Shown: piece after piece, positions 17,206 through 25,750 of the stretch
How positions within the stretch are numbered: the first letter of the stretch is position 1
Layout of the letters: every line of letters starts with the position of its first letter
Assembly (NCBI RefSeq): GCF_015291705.1
Contig: NZ_CP030050.1
Coordinates: 9,797,001-9,861,000, forward strand
DNA length: 64,000 nt
Source of the DNA: Bradyrhizobium arachidis
Lineage (GTDB): Bacteria; Pseudomonadota; Alphaproteobacteria; Rhizobiales; Xanthobacteraceae
Reading direction: 5' to 3'
Notes under the pieces: generated by a model
What the model saw: the letters and a program-made list of their open reading frames with translations, nothing else
Told to the model about the DNA's origin: nothing
The model's database searches: none
Position numbers and translations under genes: made by a program

Positions 17206-18618
17206 TCAACTTCGTGCAGATGCGCGGCGCATCCACGACAAGAATGCGGCGCAGATCATGATTAACGTCACAAACAACACAAGCGAGACGAGAAATCCTG
17301 CGCGCGCTGATTGCAGCGCCTCGATTGCGAAGAACACCGCACCGATTGCGGCCACTCCGGCCGCATTTCCGATCTGCGCGGTCGTGCCGTACGCGCCGGA
17401 AGCGGAGCCTGCCGCGACAGGCTTGACGGTCGACAGCACCGCGCCTGAGAGCGGCGCCATCACAAGTCCCTGACCGTAGCCGAAGACGATCATGGTGAGC
17501 GCGAGCGTGATTGCCGTCGGTGATTCCATCGAGCCCGCAACAAGTGCGAGCGCAGCGAGGCCCGCGATCTGCAGTGCGCAGCCTTCGATCAACACCTTGG
17601 TCCCGCGATGGCGCGCGCGCACGCCGCTGTGGCGCGAGGCAACAACGAATGCAAGCGCGAGTGGAATGAAGGCCATGCCGGCTTCGAGCGGTGGGATCCT
17701 GAGCCCGCGCTGCATGTACAGCGTCATGACGAGATAGAAGGAGAGATTGGCGACGAAGAAAAAGAAGGCGGCACCGAGCCCGCGCAGGAAGGCGGCATCC
17801 GCGAGCAGCGTGAGATCGATCAGCGGCATGCCGCCGCTGCGTGCGACAGCATGTTCGAGCCTCACGAAGGCAAAGAGGATCAGGCCGCCGAGCACCATCA
17901 CCGCCCACAGCCACGGCGCCCAGCCGACATCATGGCCGAACAGCAGCGGCCCGATCAGGCAGAGCAGCCCCGCGAACAGGACGACGCTGCCCTTGATGTC
18001 GAGCCTCGTGCCTGATCGCCGCGGCACCGTCGGCATGATGCGCCAGGCCGCAGCGGCGATGACGAGGCCGCAGGGCACGTTGACGAAGAACACCGAGCGC
18101 CAGCCGGTGTGCGCAAGGTCGATCGTGACGAGGAGACCGCCGAGCAGAAAACCCGCAGCACCGGCGAGCCCGAGCACGATGCCGTAGATGGCGAAGGCGC
18201 GGCTGCGCGTCTCGTCGGTGAAGAGCAGATGCAATGTCGCCAGCACCTGCGGCACCATCAGCGCCGCGGTCGCGCCCTGTGCCAGCCGCGCGATGATCAA
18301 CTCGGCGCCGGACTGTGCCAGCCCGCACCAGAGCGAGGTCGCCGTGAAGCCGAGCACGCCTGCCAGGAAGACATTCTTCGTGCCATGGATGTCGCCGAGC
18401 CGGCCGCCGGTGACGACCAGCGTCGCATAGGCGATCAGGTAGATCGCGATCACGGATTCGATCTGCGCCGGCGTCGCGTGCAGATCGACCGCGATGGTCG
18501 GGATGGCGACGTTCACGATGAAGGCGTCGACGCCGAACATGAACTGGGCGGCGACGACGATCGCCAGCACCCACCAGCGGCGGGTCGAATCGATGGGCTT
18601 TGTGACGGTTTGATGCAT
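17206..18618 (-). CDS. MFS drug exporter, DHA2 (EmrB/QacA) family
   Basis: 470-aa proton antiporter with about 14 hydrophobic segments. Helix 1 holds the family motif QFMFGVDAFIVNVAIPTI, and the loop after helix 2 holds GGRLGDIHGTKNVF (motif A). The ATG at 18618 (MHQTVTKPID) is taken since the longer frame to 18720 would overlap the promoter region of sthA. Substrates of such proteins are hydrophobic drugs; no local regulator is visible to narrow it. Confidence 0.9.
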   Translation of the reverse strand: MHQTVTKPIDSTRRWWVLAIVVAAQFMFGVDAFIVNVAIPTIAVDLHATPAQIESVIAIYLIAYATLVVTGGRLGDIHGTKNVFLAGVLGFTATSLWCGLAQSGAELIIARLAQGATAALMVPQVLATLHLLFTDETRSRAFAIYGIVLGLAGAAGFLLGGLLVTIDLAHTGWRSVFFVNVPCGLVIAAAAWRIMPTVPRRSGTRLDIKGSVVLFAGLLCLIGPLLFGHDVGWAPWLWAVMVLGGLILFAFVRLEHAVARSGGMPLIDLTLLADAAFLRGLGAAFFFFVANLSFYLVMTLYMQRGLRIPPLEAGMAFIPLALAFVVASRHSGVRARHRGTKVLIEGCALQIAGLAALALVAGSMESPTAITLALTMIVFGYGQGLVMAPLSGAVLSTVKPVAAGSASGAYGTTAQIGNAAGVAAIGAVFFAIEALQSARAGFLVSLVLFVTLIMICAAFLSWMRRASARS

Positions 18619-18778
18619 CGGCGCAGCAGCTTTCGGGAATTTATTTGCGCGCGATGCTCGCAGATCGGCGTCATCCGCGCGATTACCTCGGAGGTAGGAC
18701 TTGTTTTCCCCTTGCCGCACTGGCCCGATTGCTGCATGTCGGTTCCCGCTGATTTTGCAGGGGTTCGGAAGTCTCCCG

Positions 18779-20170
18779 ATGTACGACTACGACATGGTGG
18801 TGATCGGCTCGGGCCCGTCCGGGCGCCGGGCCGCGGTGCAATGTGCCAAGCTCGGCAAGGCCGTACTGGTGGTGGAGAAGGGCCGGCGGGTCGGCGGCGT
18901 CTCCGTTCACACCGGCACGATCCCCTCCAAGACGCTGCGCGAGACCGTGCTGAACCTGTCCGGCTGGCGCGAGCGCGGCTTCTACGGCCGCTCCTACAAG
19001 GTGAAGCAGGACATCGCGGCAAGCGATCTGATGATCCGGCTCCAGAAGACGCTCGACCACGAGGTCGAGGTCTTGGAGCATCAGTTCAGCCGCAACCTCG
19101 TCCGCACCGCCAATGGCGAGGCGCGCTTCGTCTCGCCGCACGAGGTCGAGATCACGAGCGCAATCGGCGAAACCAAGACCGTGTCGGCCGCCTTCATCCT
19201 GATCGCCTGCGGCACGCGTCCGTTCCGGCCCGATTACGTGCCGTTCGACGGCACAAGCGTGCTCGACAGCGACGAGATCATCGAGCTGCCGAAGCTGCCG
19301 CGCAGCCTGGCCGTGATCGGCGCCGGCGTGATCGGCGTCGAATATGCCACCATCTTCAGCGCGCTCGACGTGCCCGTGACCCTGATCGAGCCGCGACCAA
19401 CCTTCCTCGATTTCATCGACAAGGAACTGATCGAGGAGTTCATGCACGAATTACGCGACCGCAATGTCGCGCTGCGGCTCGGCTCCAAGGTGACGTCGAT
19501 CGAGAAGACCGCGCAGGGCGGCATCGTCACCAACCTCTCCGACGGGCGCCACGTCACCACGGAAATGCTGCTGTTCGCGGCGGGGCGTGTCGGCGCCACC
19601 GACCGCCTCAATCTCGAAGCCGCCGGCATCGCCGTCGACCATCGCGGCCGCATCACGGTCGATCCGGTCAGCCTGCAGACCAGCGTGCCGCATATCTACG
19701 CCGCCGGCGACGTGATCGGCTTTCCGAGCCTTGCCTCCACCTCGATGGAGCAGGGCCGCGTCGCTGCCTGCCACGCGCTCGGCATGGAGCCATTGGCGCC
19801 GCCGGAATTCTTCCCCTACGGCATCTATTCGGTGCCGGAGATCTCGACCGCGGGTCTGACGGAAGAAGAGGTGCGTACGCGCGGCATTCCCTACGAGGTC
19901 GGCATCGCGCGTTTCCGCGAGACCTCGCGCGGCCACATCATGGGGCTGAACAGCGGCATGATGAAGATGATCTTCTCGACCAAGACCCGCCGCCTGCTCG
20001 GCGTGCACATCCTCGGCGAAGGCGCCACCGAGCTGATCCATATCGGCCAGGCCGTGCTGAACCTCAAAGGCACAATCGACTATTTCATCCAGAACACGTT
20101 CAACTATCCGACGCTGGCCGAGGCGTACAAGATCGCTGGCCTCGATGCGTGGAACAGGATGACGCGGTAG
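18779..20170 (+). CDS. sthA: Soluble pyridine nucleotide transhydrogenase (Si-specific)
   Basis: FAD flavoprotein, 464 aa, moving hydride between NADPH and NAD+. The FAD motif is VIGSGPSGRRAA, the NAD motif VIGAGVIGVEYA, and the second FAD motif IYAAGDVIGFP. The segment where disulfide reductases carry CxxxxC reads GGVSVHTGTIPSKT with no cysteines, which marks SthA against lipoamide dehydrogenase. The start at 18779 (MYDYDMVVIG) has GGAAG upstream; the longer frame to 18701 is rejected. Confidence 0.93.
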   Translation: MYDYDMVVIGSGPSGRRAAVQCAKLGKAVLVVEKGRRVGGVSVHTGTIPSKTLRETVLNLSGWRERGFYGRSYKVKQDIAASDLMIRLQKTLDHEVEVLEHQFSRNLVRTANGEARFVSPHEVEITSAIGETKTVSAAFILIACGTRPFRPDYVPFDGTSVLDSDEIIELPKLPRSLAVIGAGVIGVEYATIFSALDVPVTLIEPRPTFLDFIDKELIEEFMHELRDRNVALRLGSKVTSIEKTAQGGIVTNLSDGRHVTTEMLLFAAGRVGATDRLNLEAAGIAVDHRGRITVDPVSLQTSVPHIYAAGDVIGFPSLASTSMEQGRVAACHALGMEPLAPPEFFPYGIYSVPEISTAGLTEEEVRTRGIPYEVGIARFRETSRGHIMGLNSGMMKMIFSTKTRRLLGVHILGEGATELIHIGQAVLNLKGTIDYFIQNTFNYPTLAEAYKIAGLDAWNRMTR

Positions 20171-20183
20171 CTCCGCCCTCTTC

Positions 20184-20270
20184 TCGTCATGCCCGGGCTT
20201 GTCCCGGGCATCCACGTTCTCCGTACAGCGGGGCAAGGCGTGGATGGCCGGGACAAGCCCGGCCATGACG
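20184..20270. repeat. Palindromic intergenic repeat, family E copy 1
   Basis: Two nested hairpins: CGTCATGCCCGGGCTTGTCC pairs imperfectly with GGACAAGCCCGGCCATGACG, with ATCCACG / CGTGGAT inside. The rest of 20171-20433 shows no gene. Confidence 0.75.
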
Positions 20271-20433
20271 GGTGTGGAAGCGTGTGCGCGCAAGCAGTGA
20301 ATAGCGAAGAGAGCAGTCTACGCTACGCATGCCTGCATTCCGCTGCGCGGGACATCACGCGATTGCGTTCGTTTCCGCCACCACGTAGCCTCATCACTTC
20401 AACAAACAGAAAATCGAAGCCGGAGAGAACGCC

Positions 20434-21669
20434 ATGGCGCGCCTGAAGTTCGGAGCCTTTCTTGCCCCGCATCACCCGATCGGGGAGCATCCGATGCTCC
20501 AGTTCCGGCGCGATCTCGACCTCGTCGAGCAGCTCGACGCGCTCGGTTATGACGAGTTCTGGTGCGGCGAGCACCATTCCTCCGGCTGGGAGATGATCGC
20601 CTCGCCCGAGATGTTTCTGGCCGCGGCGGGCGAGCGCACCAAGCGAATCAAGCTCGGCACCGGCGTGGTGTCGCTGCCCTATCACCATCCCTTCAACGTC
20701 GCGCAGCGCATGGTGCAGCTCGACCACATGACCGGCGGCCGCGCCATCTTCGGCTCCGGCCCCGGCGCGCTTGCCTCCGACGCACACACGCTCGGCATCG
20801 ACCCGATGACGCAGCGCGACCGCCAGGACGAGGCGATCGGCGTCATCCGCCGCCTGTTCAACGGCGAGCGCGTCACCGCCAGGAGCGACTGGTTCACCAT
20901 GAACGACGCCGCGCTCCAGCTCCTGCCGCTACAGGAGGAGATGCCGTTCGTGGTGGCCTCGCAGATCTCGCCGTCAGGCATGACGCTCGCCGGCAAATAC
21001 GGCATCGGCATCATCTCGCTGGGCTCGATGACGACGCAAGGGCTGATGTCGCTGCAGCAGCAATGGCAGTTCGCCGAGGACGCCGCCAAGAAGCACGGCA
21101 CCAAGGTGAACCGCGCCGACTGGCGCGTGCTGCTCACCTTCCACATCGCCGAGAGCCGCGAGCAGGCGCGCCGCGAGGCCGGCGCCGGGCTGATGCGCTG
21201 GCACAACGAATATAATGTCGGCACGCTGCAGCGGCCGGGGCTGACCGCGTTCTCCTCGCCGGATGAAGCCGTGGACAAGACCGCCTTCGTCGAGGGCGCG
21301 GCCTCCACCATCGGCACGCCCGACGATCTCGTCAAAACCATCAAGAACGTGATGCAGGTGTCCGGCGGCGTCGGCGCCATCATCGGCTTCGTGCACGACT
21401 GGGCCAATCCGGAAGCCACGCGCCGGAGCTGGGACATGGTCGCGCGCTATGTCGTGCCGGAGATCAACGGCTACATCGACGGCCTGCGCAAGTCGCAAAA
21501 ATTCGTGATCGAGAACCGCGCGATCTTCGAGCGCGCCGGGCAAGCGGTGATGGCCAAGATCATGGAGAACGAGAAGGCCGCCGAGGCGCTGAAAGTGACC
21601 GGGCCGGGCCGCGTTGCGATTCCAGCCGTCAACGCGCCAGATCTGCAGAAGGAAGCGGCGAAGCGCTAG
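20434..21669 (+). CDS. LLM-class flavin-dependent monooxygenase (LimB-like)
   Basis: Bacterial-luciferase-like FMN monooxygenase, 411 aa, needing a flavin reductase partner. The TIM-barrel landmarks are visible: FGAFLAPHHPIGE at the start, WCGEHHSSGWEM, LGTGVVSLPYHHPF, GSGPGALASDAHTLG and the C-terminal IGTPDDLVKTI. The length and these blocks resemble limonene- or alkane-type monooxygenases of this class. GGAGAG precedes the ATG. It lies directly upstream of a P450 gene, so the two oxygenases could act on one hydrophobic substrate. That is inference from context. Confidence 0.88.
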   Translation: MARLKFGAFLAPHHPIGEHPMLQFRRDLDLVEQLDALGYDEFWCGEHHSSGWEMIASPEMFLAAAGERTKRIKLGTGVVSLPYHHPFNVAQRMVQLDHMTGGRAIFGSGPGALASDAHTLGIDPMTQRDRQDEAIGVIRRLFNGERVTARSDWFTMNDAALQLLPLQEEMPFVVASQISPSGMTLAGKYGIGIISLGSMTTQGLMSLQQQWQFAEDAAKKHGTKVNRADWRVLLTFHIAESREQARREAGAGLMRWHNEYNVGTLQRPGLTAFSSPDEAVDKTAFVEGAASTIGTPDDLVKTIKNVMQVSGGVGAIIGFVHDWANPEATRRSWDMVARYVVPEINGYIDGLRKSQKFVIENRAIFERAGQAVMAKIMENEKAAEALKVTGPGRVAIPAVNAPDLQKEAAKR

Positions 21670-21812
21670 GCCTCATTGGCGTTACGCTCGTAACCACGTT
21701 CACGCACAAGACATATCGGCCTGTGCTATGCTGACATGGTCAGTTTGGCGCAGGCCGCAATATTGCCGCGGTCGCGCGATGTCTGTTCGGTCCGCCAACC
21801 GGAGCAATCGTC

Positions 21813-23189
21813 ATGTCGATGCAGAATGTGGCCACGTCTGAACTCGGCTACACCCCGCCCAGGCGCAACGAGCTGACGCACATCCCGGGCGACGAAGGCT
21901 GGCCGATCATTGGCATGACCTTCAAGGTGCTGGCCGACCCCAAGGGACATATCGAGCGGAACGGCGCCAAATACGGGCCCGTCTATCGCACCCACATTTT
22001 CGGCGAGACCAACGTCGTGCTGCTCGGCCCCGAGGCCAACGAGCTGGTGCTGTTCGACCAACACAAGCTGTTCTCCTCGACTCACGGCTGGAACAAGGTG
22101 CTGGGCCTGTTGTTTCCACGCGGCTTGATGCTGCTCGATTTCGACGAGCACCGGTTGCATCGCAAGGCGCTGTCGGTCGCGTTCAAGTCGGGGCCGATGA
22201 AATCCTATCTGGCCGATCTCGACCGCGGCATCGAAGGCCGCGTCGCGCAGTGGAAGGCTAGACCCGGCGAGATGCAGCTCTACCCGGCGATGAAGCAGCT
22301 CACGCTCGATCTTGCCGCGGCGTCGTTCCTCGGTGCCAATATCGGGCCGGAGGTCGACGAGATCAACCGCGCCTTCGTCGACATGGTCGCGGCCGCCGTC
22401 GCGCCGATCCGCCGGCCCCTGCCCGGCACACAGATGGCGCGCGGGGTGAAGGGCCGCAAGCGCATCGTCGCCTATTTCCGCGAGCAGATTCCGCTGCGAC
22501 GCGGCAATCACGGCGGCGACGATCTGTTCTCGCAGCTCTGCCGCGCCACCCATGAGGACGGCGCGCTGCTGTCCGAGCAGGACATCATCGACCACATGAG
22601 CTTTCTGATGATGGCCGCGCACGACACGCTGACCTCGTCGCTGACCTCCTTTGTCGGCGAGCTCGCCGCCAATCCGGACTGGCAGGAACGCCTGCGCGCC
22701 GAAGTTATGGCACTCGGGCTCGCGCCGGACGCACCGAGCAGCTTCGACGATCTCGACAAGATGAAGCTGACGGAGATGGCCTTCAAGGAAGCACTGCGGA
22801 TCAAGCCGCCGGTGCCCTCGATGCCGCGCCGCGCGATGCGCGATTTCAGCTTCAAGGGATACAGGATTCCCGCCGGCACCGCGGTCGGCGTCAATCCGCT
22901 CTATACGCATCACATGAAGGAGATCTGGCCGGAGCCCGACCGCTTCGATCCCATGCGCTTCACCGAAGAGGCCCAGCGCAACCGCCACCGCTTCGCCTTC
23001 GTGCCGTTCGGCGGCGGCGCGCATATGTGCCTCGGCCTGCACTTCGCCTACATGCAGGCGAAATGCTTCGCGCGGCACTTCCTGCAGAACATCGAGGTGT
23101 CGCTGGAGCCTGGCTACAAGCCGGACTGGCAGATGTGGCCGATCCCGAAGCCGCGCGATGGGCTGAGGGTGAGGGTGCGGGCGGTGTGA
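21813..23189 (+). CDS. Cytochrome P450
   Basis: Soluble P450 monooxygenase, 458 aa. The I-helix oxygen-activation site is AAHDT at 268-272, the K-helix ExxR is EALR at 326-329, and the heme loop FGGGAHMCLG at 399-408 carries Cys406. The AxHDT form replaces the usual AGxET/AGxDT and occurs in CYP families near CYP51 and CYP120. No ferredoxin gene is adjacent. GGAG lies ahead of ATG. The substrate is unknown; the neighbouring LLM monooxygenase and SDR point to a terpenoid, sterol-like or hydrocarbon pathway. Confidence 0.93.
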   Translation: MSMQNVATSELGYTPPRRNELTHIPGDEGWPIIGMTFKVLADPKGHIERNGAKYGPVYRTHIFGETNVVLLGPEANELVLFDQHKLFSSTHGWNKVLGLLFPRGLMLLDFDEHRLHRKALSVAFKSGPMKSYLADLDRGIEGRVAQWKARPGEMQLYPAMKQLTLDLAAASFLGANIGPEVDEINRAFVDMVAAAVAPIRRPLPGTQMARGVKGRKRIVAYFREQIPLRRGNHGGDDLFSQLCRATHEDGALLSEQDIIDHMSFLMMAAHDTLTSSLTSFVGELAANPDWQERLRAEVMALGLAPDAPSSFDDLDKMKLTEMAFKEALRIKPPVPSMPRRAMRDFSFKGYRIPAGTAVGVNPLYTHHMKEIWPEPDRFDPMRFTEEAQRNRHRFAFVPFGGGAHMCLGLHFAYMQAKCFARHFLQNIEVSLEPGYKPDWQMWPIPKPRDGLRVRVRAV

Positions 23190-23326
23190 AGTTTATCGTG
23201 TCCCGGACGCGCGGAGCGCGAGCCGGGACCCAGAATCGTTAGGGTGTGTTGAGTTCGGAGAGATGGGCCCCGGCTCTGCAGCGCACCGCTGAAGAAGCGC
23301 TGCGCTGCGTTCGGGGCACGAGATAT

Positions 23327-23428
23327 CGTAGGGTGGGCAAAGGCGCGGAGCGCCGTGCCCACGATCTTTCGCATAGGGACATTTGGTGGGCACGGCGCGC
23401 GAAGGGCGCGCCTTTGCCGACCCTACGG
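23327..23428. repeat. Long palindromic repeat, family C copy 2
   Basis: Outer arms CGTAGGGTGGGCAAAGGCGC and GCGCCTTTGCCGACCCTACG, inner GTGCCCAC / GTGGGCAC. It fills much of the gap between the P450 gene and the convergent SDR gene. Confidence 0.8.
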
Positions 23429-23445
23429 CACCGTCGCCGGAGCCG

Positions 23446-24285
23446 CTACGCTCCGTCGTCAAACGCCTTGCGCAACGCGCTCAAACCCTGCTGCTGCTGG
23501 CTCCAGTTGCGGCCGCTGGTCATGGCGCCGTCGATGACGAGGTCGTGGCCGTTGATGAAGCTGGATTCGTCGCTGGCCAGGAACACCGCGGCGTGGGCGA
23601 TGTCGTCAGGCAGGCCCGCACGCGGGATCGGCTGCGCGGTCTTGTAGACCTCGCGCATCACCGCCGGCGTCTTCTCGGCGGCGTCGGTCGATAGTCCGAG
23701 CGCCTTGCCGAAAATGCCGGTCGCGATCGCGCCGGGCGAGATCGAGTTGACGCGCACATTCGATTCGCCGAGCTCCATCGCCACGCATTTGGTGAGATGG
23801 ATCACCGCCGCCTTGGCCGCGCCATAGACGACCGACGAGGAGAAGCCGGCGAGGCGGCCGGCGATGCTGCCATTGTTGATGATGCTGCCGGAACCCTGCT
23901 TCTTCATGTAGGGCGCCGCGTGCTTCATGCCGAGCATGACGCTGCGGACCAGGGTCGCCATCGCCGCGTCGAAGCGCTCGACCTCGAGGCCCTCGATGCC
24001 CCCGGTCTGCGCCGGGCCGCCGGCATTGTTGAAGAGACAGTCGACCCGACCGAATTTCTCCACCGCCAGCGCGATCAGCGCCTGCATCTGCGCTTCGACC
24101 GTCACGTCGGTCTGGCGGAAGATGCAGTTGGACCCGAGCCGCGTGGCCAGCGCCTCGCCTTCCGGTAGTCGCCGCCCCGCGATCACAATTTTGGCACCTT
24201 CGACAACGAAGACTTCCGCAGTCCGCAATCCGATGCCGCTCGTCGCGCCCGTGATCACCGCCACCTTGCCGTCCAGCCTGCCCAT
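23446..24285 (-). CDS. SDR-family oxidoreductase
   Basis: Classical short-chain dehydrogenase, 279 aa. The cofactor motif is TGATSGIG, the NNAG motif is in CLFNNAGGP, and the active-site YxxxK is YGAAK (in SSVVYGAAKAAVIHL) with the serine upstream in NNGSIAG. A basic residue after the first strand (AGRR) hints at NADP preference. AGGGA precedes the ATG at 24285; the longer frame to 24534 overlaps the divergent kinase gene and is rejected. The C-terminus has an extra tail of about 25 residues. Confidence 0.92.
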   Translation of the reverse strand: MGRLDGKVAVITGATSGIGLRTAEVFVVEGAKIVIAGRRLPEGEALATRLGSNCIFRQTDVTVEAQMQALIALAVEKFGRVDCLFNNAGGPAQTGGIEGLEVERFDAAMATLVRSVMLGMKHAAPYMKKQGSGSIINNGSIAGRLAGFSSSVVYGAAKAAVIHLTKCVAMELGESNVRVNSISPGAIATGIFGKALGLSTDAAEKTPAVMREVYKTAQPIPRAGLPDDIAHAAVFLASDESSFINGHDLVIDGAMTSGRNWSQQQQGLSALRKAFDDGA

Positions 24286-24424
24286 GGAATGTCCCTGTTT
24301 TTGAACTTTTTGATGCCAAATGGCGGACACCGAGCATGACGGCTCCGCGGTGCTCACTATTCCTGCCGACTTTCGACAAGGCAAGCTTTGCTTGCGCTGG
24401 CGACATGCGTAACATTCATGGCGA

Positions 24425-25414
24425 ATGCAGATCGCGACCGGGCCGCGCATGGAGAAGCTGATCGACGAATTCCGCAAGGGCTGGCAGGGCATGGCGCCGC
24501 CATCACTCGGCCTGAGCCTCGCCTTTGCGACCACCTGCGTGCTGGTTGCGACGCTGGCGCGTTGGGGACTCGCGCAAGTGCGGCCCGACGTCTACTTCAC
24601 CCCCTACTTTCCTGCCGTGTTCTTTGCTACCGCCTTCGGCGGCTTCCGGATCGGCATCTTGACGGCGATCGTCGGCGGCGTGCTCGGCGTCGTCGTGAAT
24701 TTCGGCGATGCCTTTGCCGATCGCGCGCGATTTGCCCTGCTGGCGCTGTATTGGGCGGTCTGCGCGCTCACCATCTGGGGCGTCGAGCACTATCGCTCGC
24801 TCCTGGTCGAGCAACGCCGGATCTCCAGGCGGCTGATCGAGGAAGAGGAGTATCGCAAGCTCCTGGTCGAGGAGCTCCAGCACCGGCTGAAGAACAAGCT
24901 GTCGACTGTGCACGCCGTGATGCACCAGGTGCTGCATGACCAGCCGCAGGTGTGGGCCCGGATCGACCCGCGGCTGCGGTCGCTGGCCACGACCGACGAT
25001 CTGATCTCGCGGATCGACAAGGGTGGCTGCGACATCCGCGATCTGCTGATCGCGGAGCTCGGGCCCTACGGCCACGTCCGCTTTACGCTCAACGGCGACC
25101 GGCTGTTCCTGCCGCCGAAGCTCGCGGTCACGCTGTCATTGATGTTTCACGAGCTCGCTACCAATGCGGGCAAATATGGCGCGTTCTCCTCGCCGCGCGG
25201 CTTGTTGCAGGTCTCGTGGACCGTCAACGGCGATCGCCTCACCATCACCTGGGATGAAACCGAAGGCCCGAGCGTCGGCGAGGTGTCGGCGCCGGGCTTC
25301 GGCACCAAACTGCTGAAGTCGGCCCTGTTCGCCTTCGAGGGCAAGACCGAGATCTCGTATCTTCAGACCGGCCTGCATTGCATCATGCAATGTCGCATTC
25401 CCAAGAGCGGCTAG
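24425..25414 (+). CDS. HWE-family sensor histidine kinase with DUF4118 membrane domain
   Basis: Membrane histidine kinase, 329 aa. Residues about 25-125 form a four-helix DUF4118-like sensor region. The phosphoacceptor region is LQHRLKNKLSTVHAV, and the kinase core has the HWE marks: HELATNAGKYGAFS (H in the N-box) and ITWDETEG (WxE). No response regulator is adjacent, so it is an orphan. HWE kinases often feed the PhyR general stress system in alphaproteobacteria, but no link is visible here. ATG 24449 is an alternative start. Confidence 0.9.
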   Translation: MQIATGPRMEKLIDEFRKGWQGMAPPSLGLSLAFATTCVLVATLARWGLAQVRPDVYFTPYFPAVFFATAFGGFRIGILTAIVGGVLGVVVNFGDAFADRARFALLALYWAVCALTIWGVEHYRSLLVEQRRISRRLIEEEEYRKLLVEELQHRLKNKLSTVHAVMHQVLHDQPQVWARIDPRLRSLATTDDLISRIDKGGCDIRDLLIAELGPYGHVRFTLNGDRLFLPPKLAVTLSLMFHELATNAGKYGAFSSPRGLLQVSWTVNGDRLTITWDETEGPSVGEVSAPGFGTKLLKSALFAFEGKTEISYLQTGLHCIMQCRIPKSG

Positions 25415-25444
25415 GCGGATAGCGAACTCGATCGAGTCACCGAA

Positions 25445-25522
25445 GCATCCACAGCGCCATGGCCGGGCATAGCCGTCCGAAGGACGGCGTCGCTTCGCTC
25501 GCCTATGTCCCGGGCATGACGA
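25445..25522. repeat. Intergenic repeat related to family E
   Basis: Contains ATCCACAGCGCCATGGCCGGGCAT followed by a short hairpin CGTCCGAAGGACG and the closing CCCGGGCATGACG. It looks like a shortened or rearranged family-E element. No gene is seen in 25415-25750. Confidence 0.55.
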
Positions 25523-25750
25523 CCTTTGATCACGCAACGAGAACGAAACAAGCGAAAGACAACCGCGCGCGCCGCCCGCGCTTTCGCAAGTGGCATTGAC
25601 GCTCTGTTAATGACGATCGACAGCGCGTGTCGCATCGCCGCAAGTTTCCTCGAAAACACCCCCGTATTTCTGCGGACCCCTTAACCAAACTTAAGAGGGA
25701 ACCACGCAAGATCGCAGCCATTGCAAAGGCGCGCTGAAACAACAAGATTC

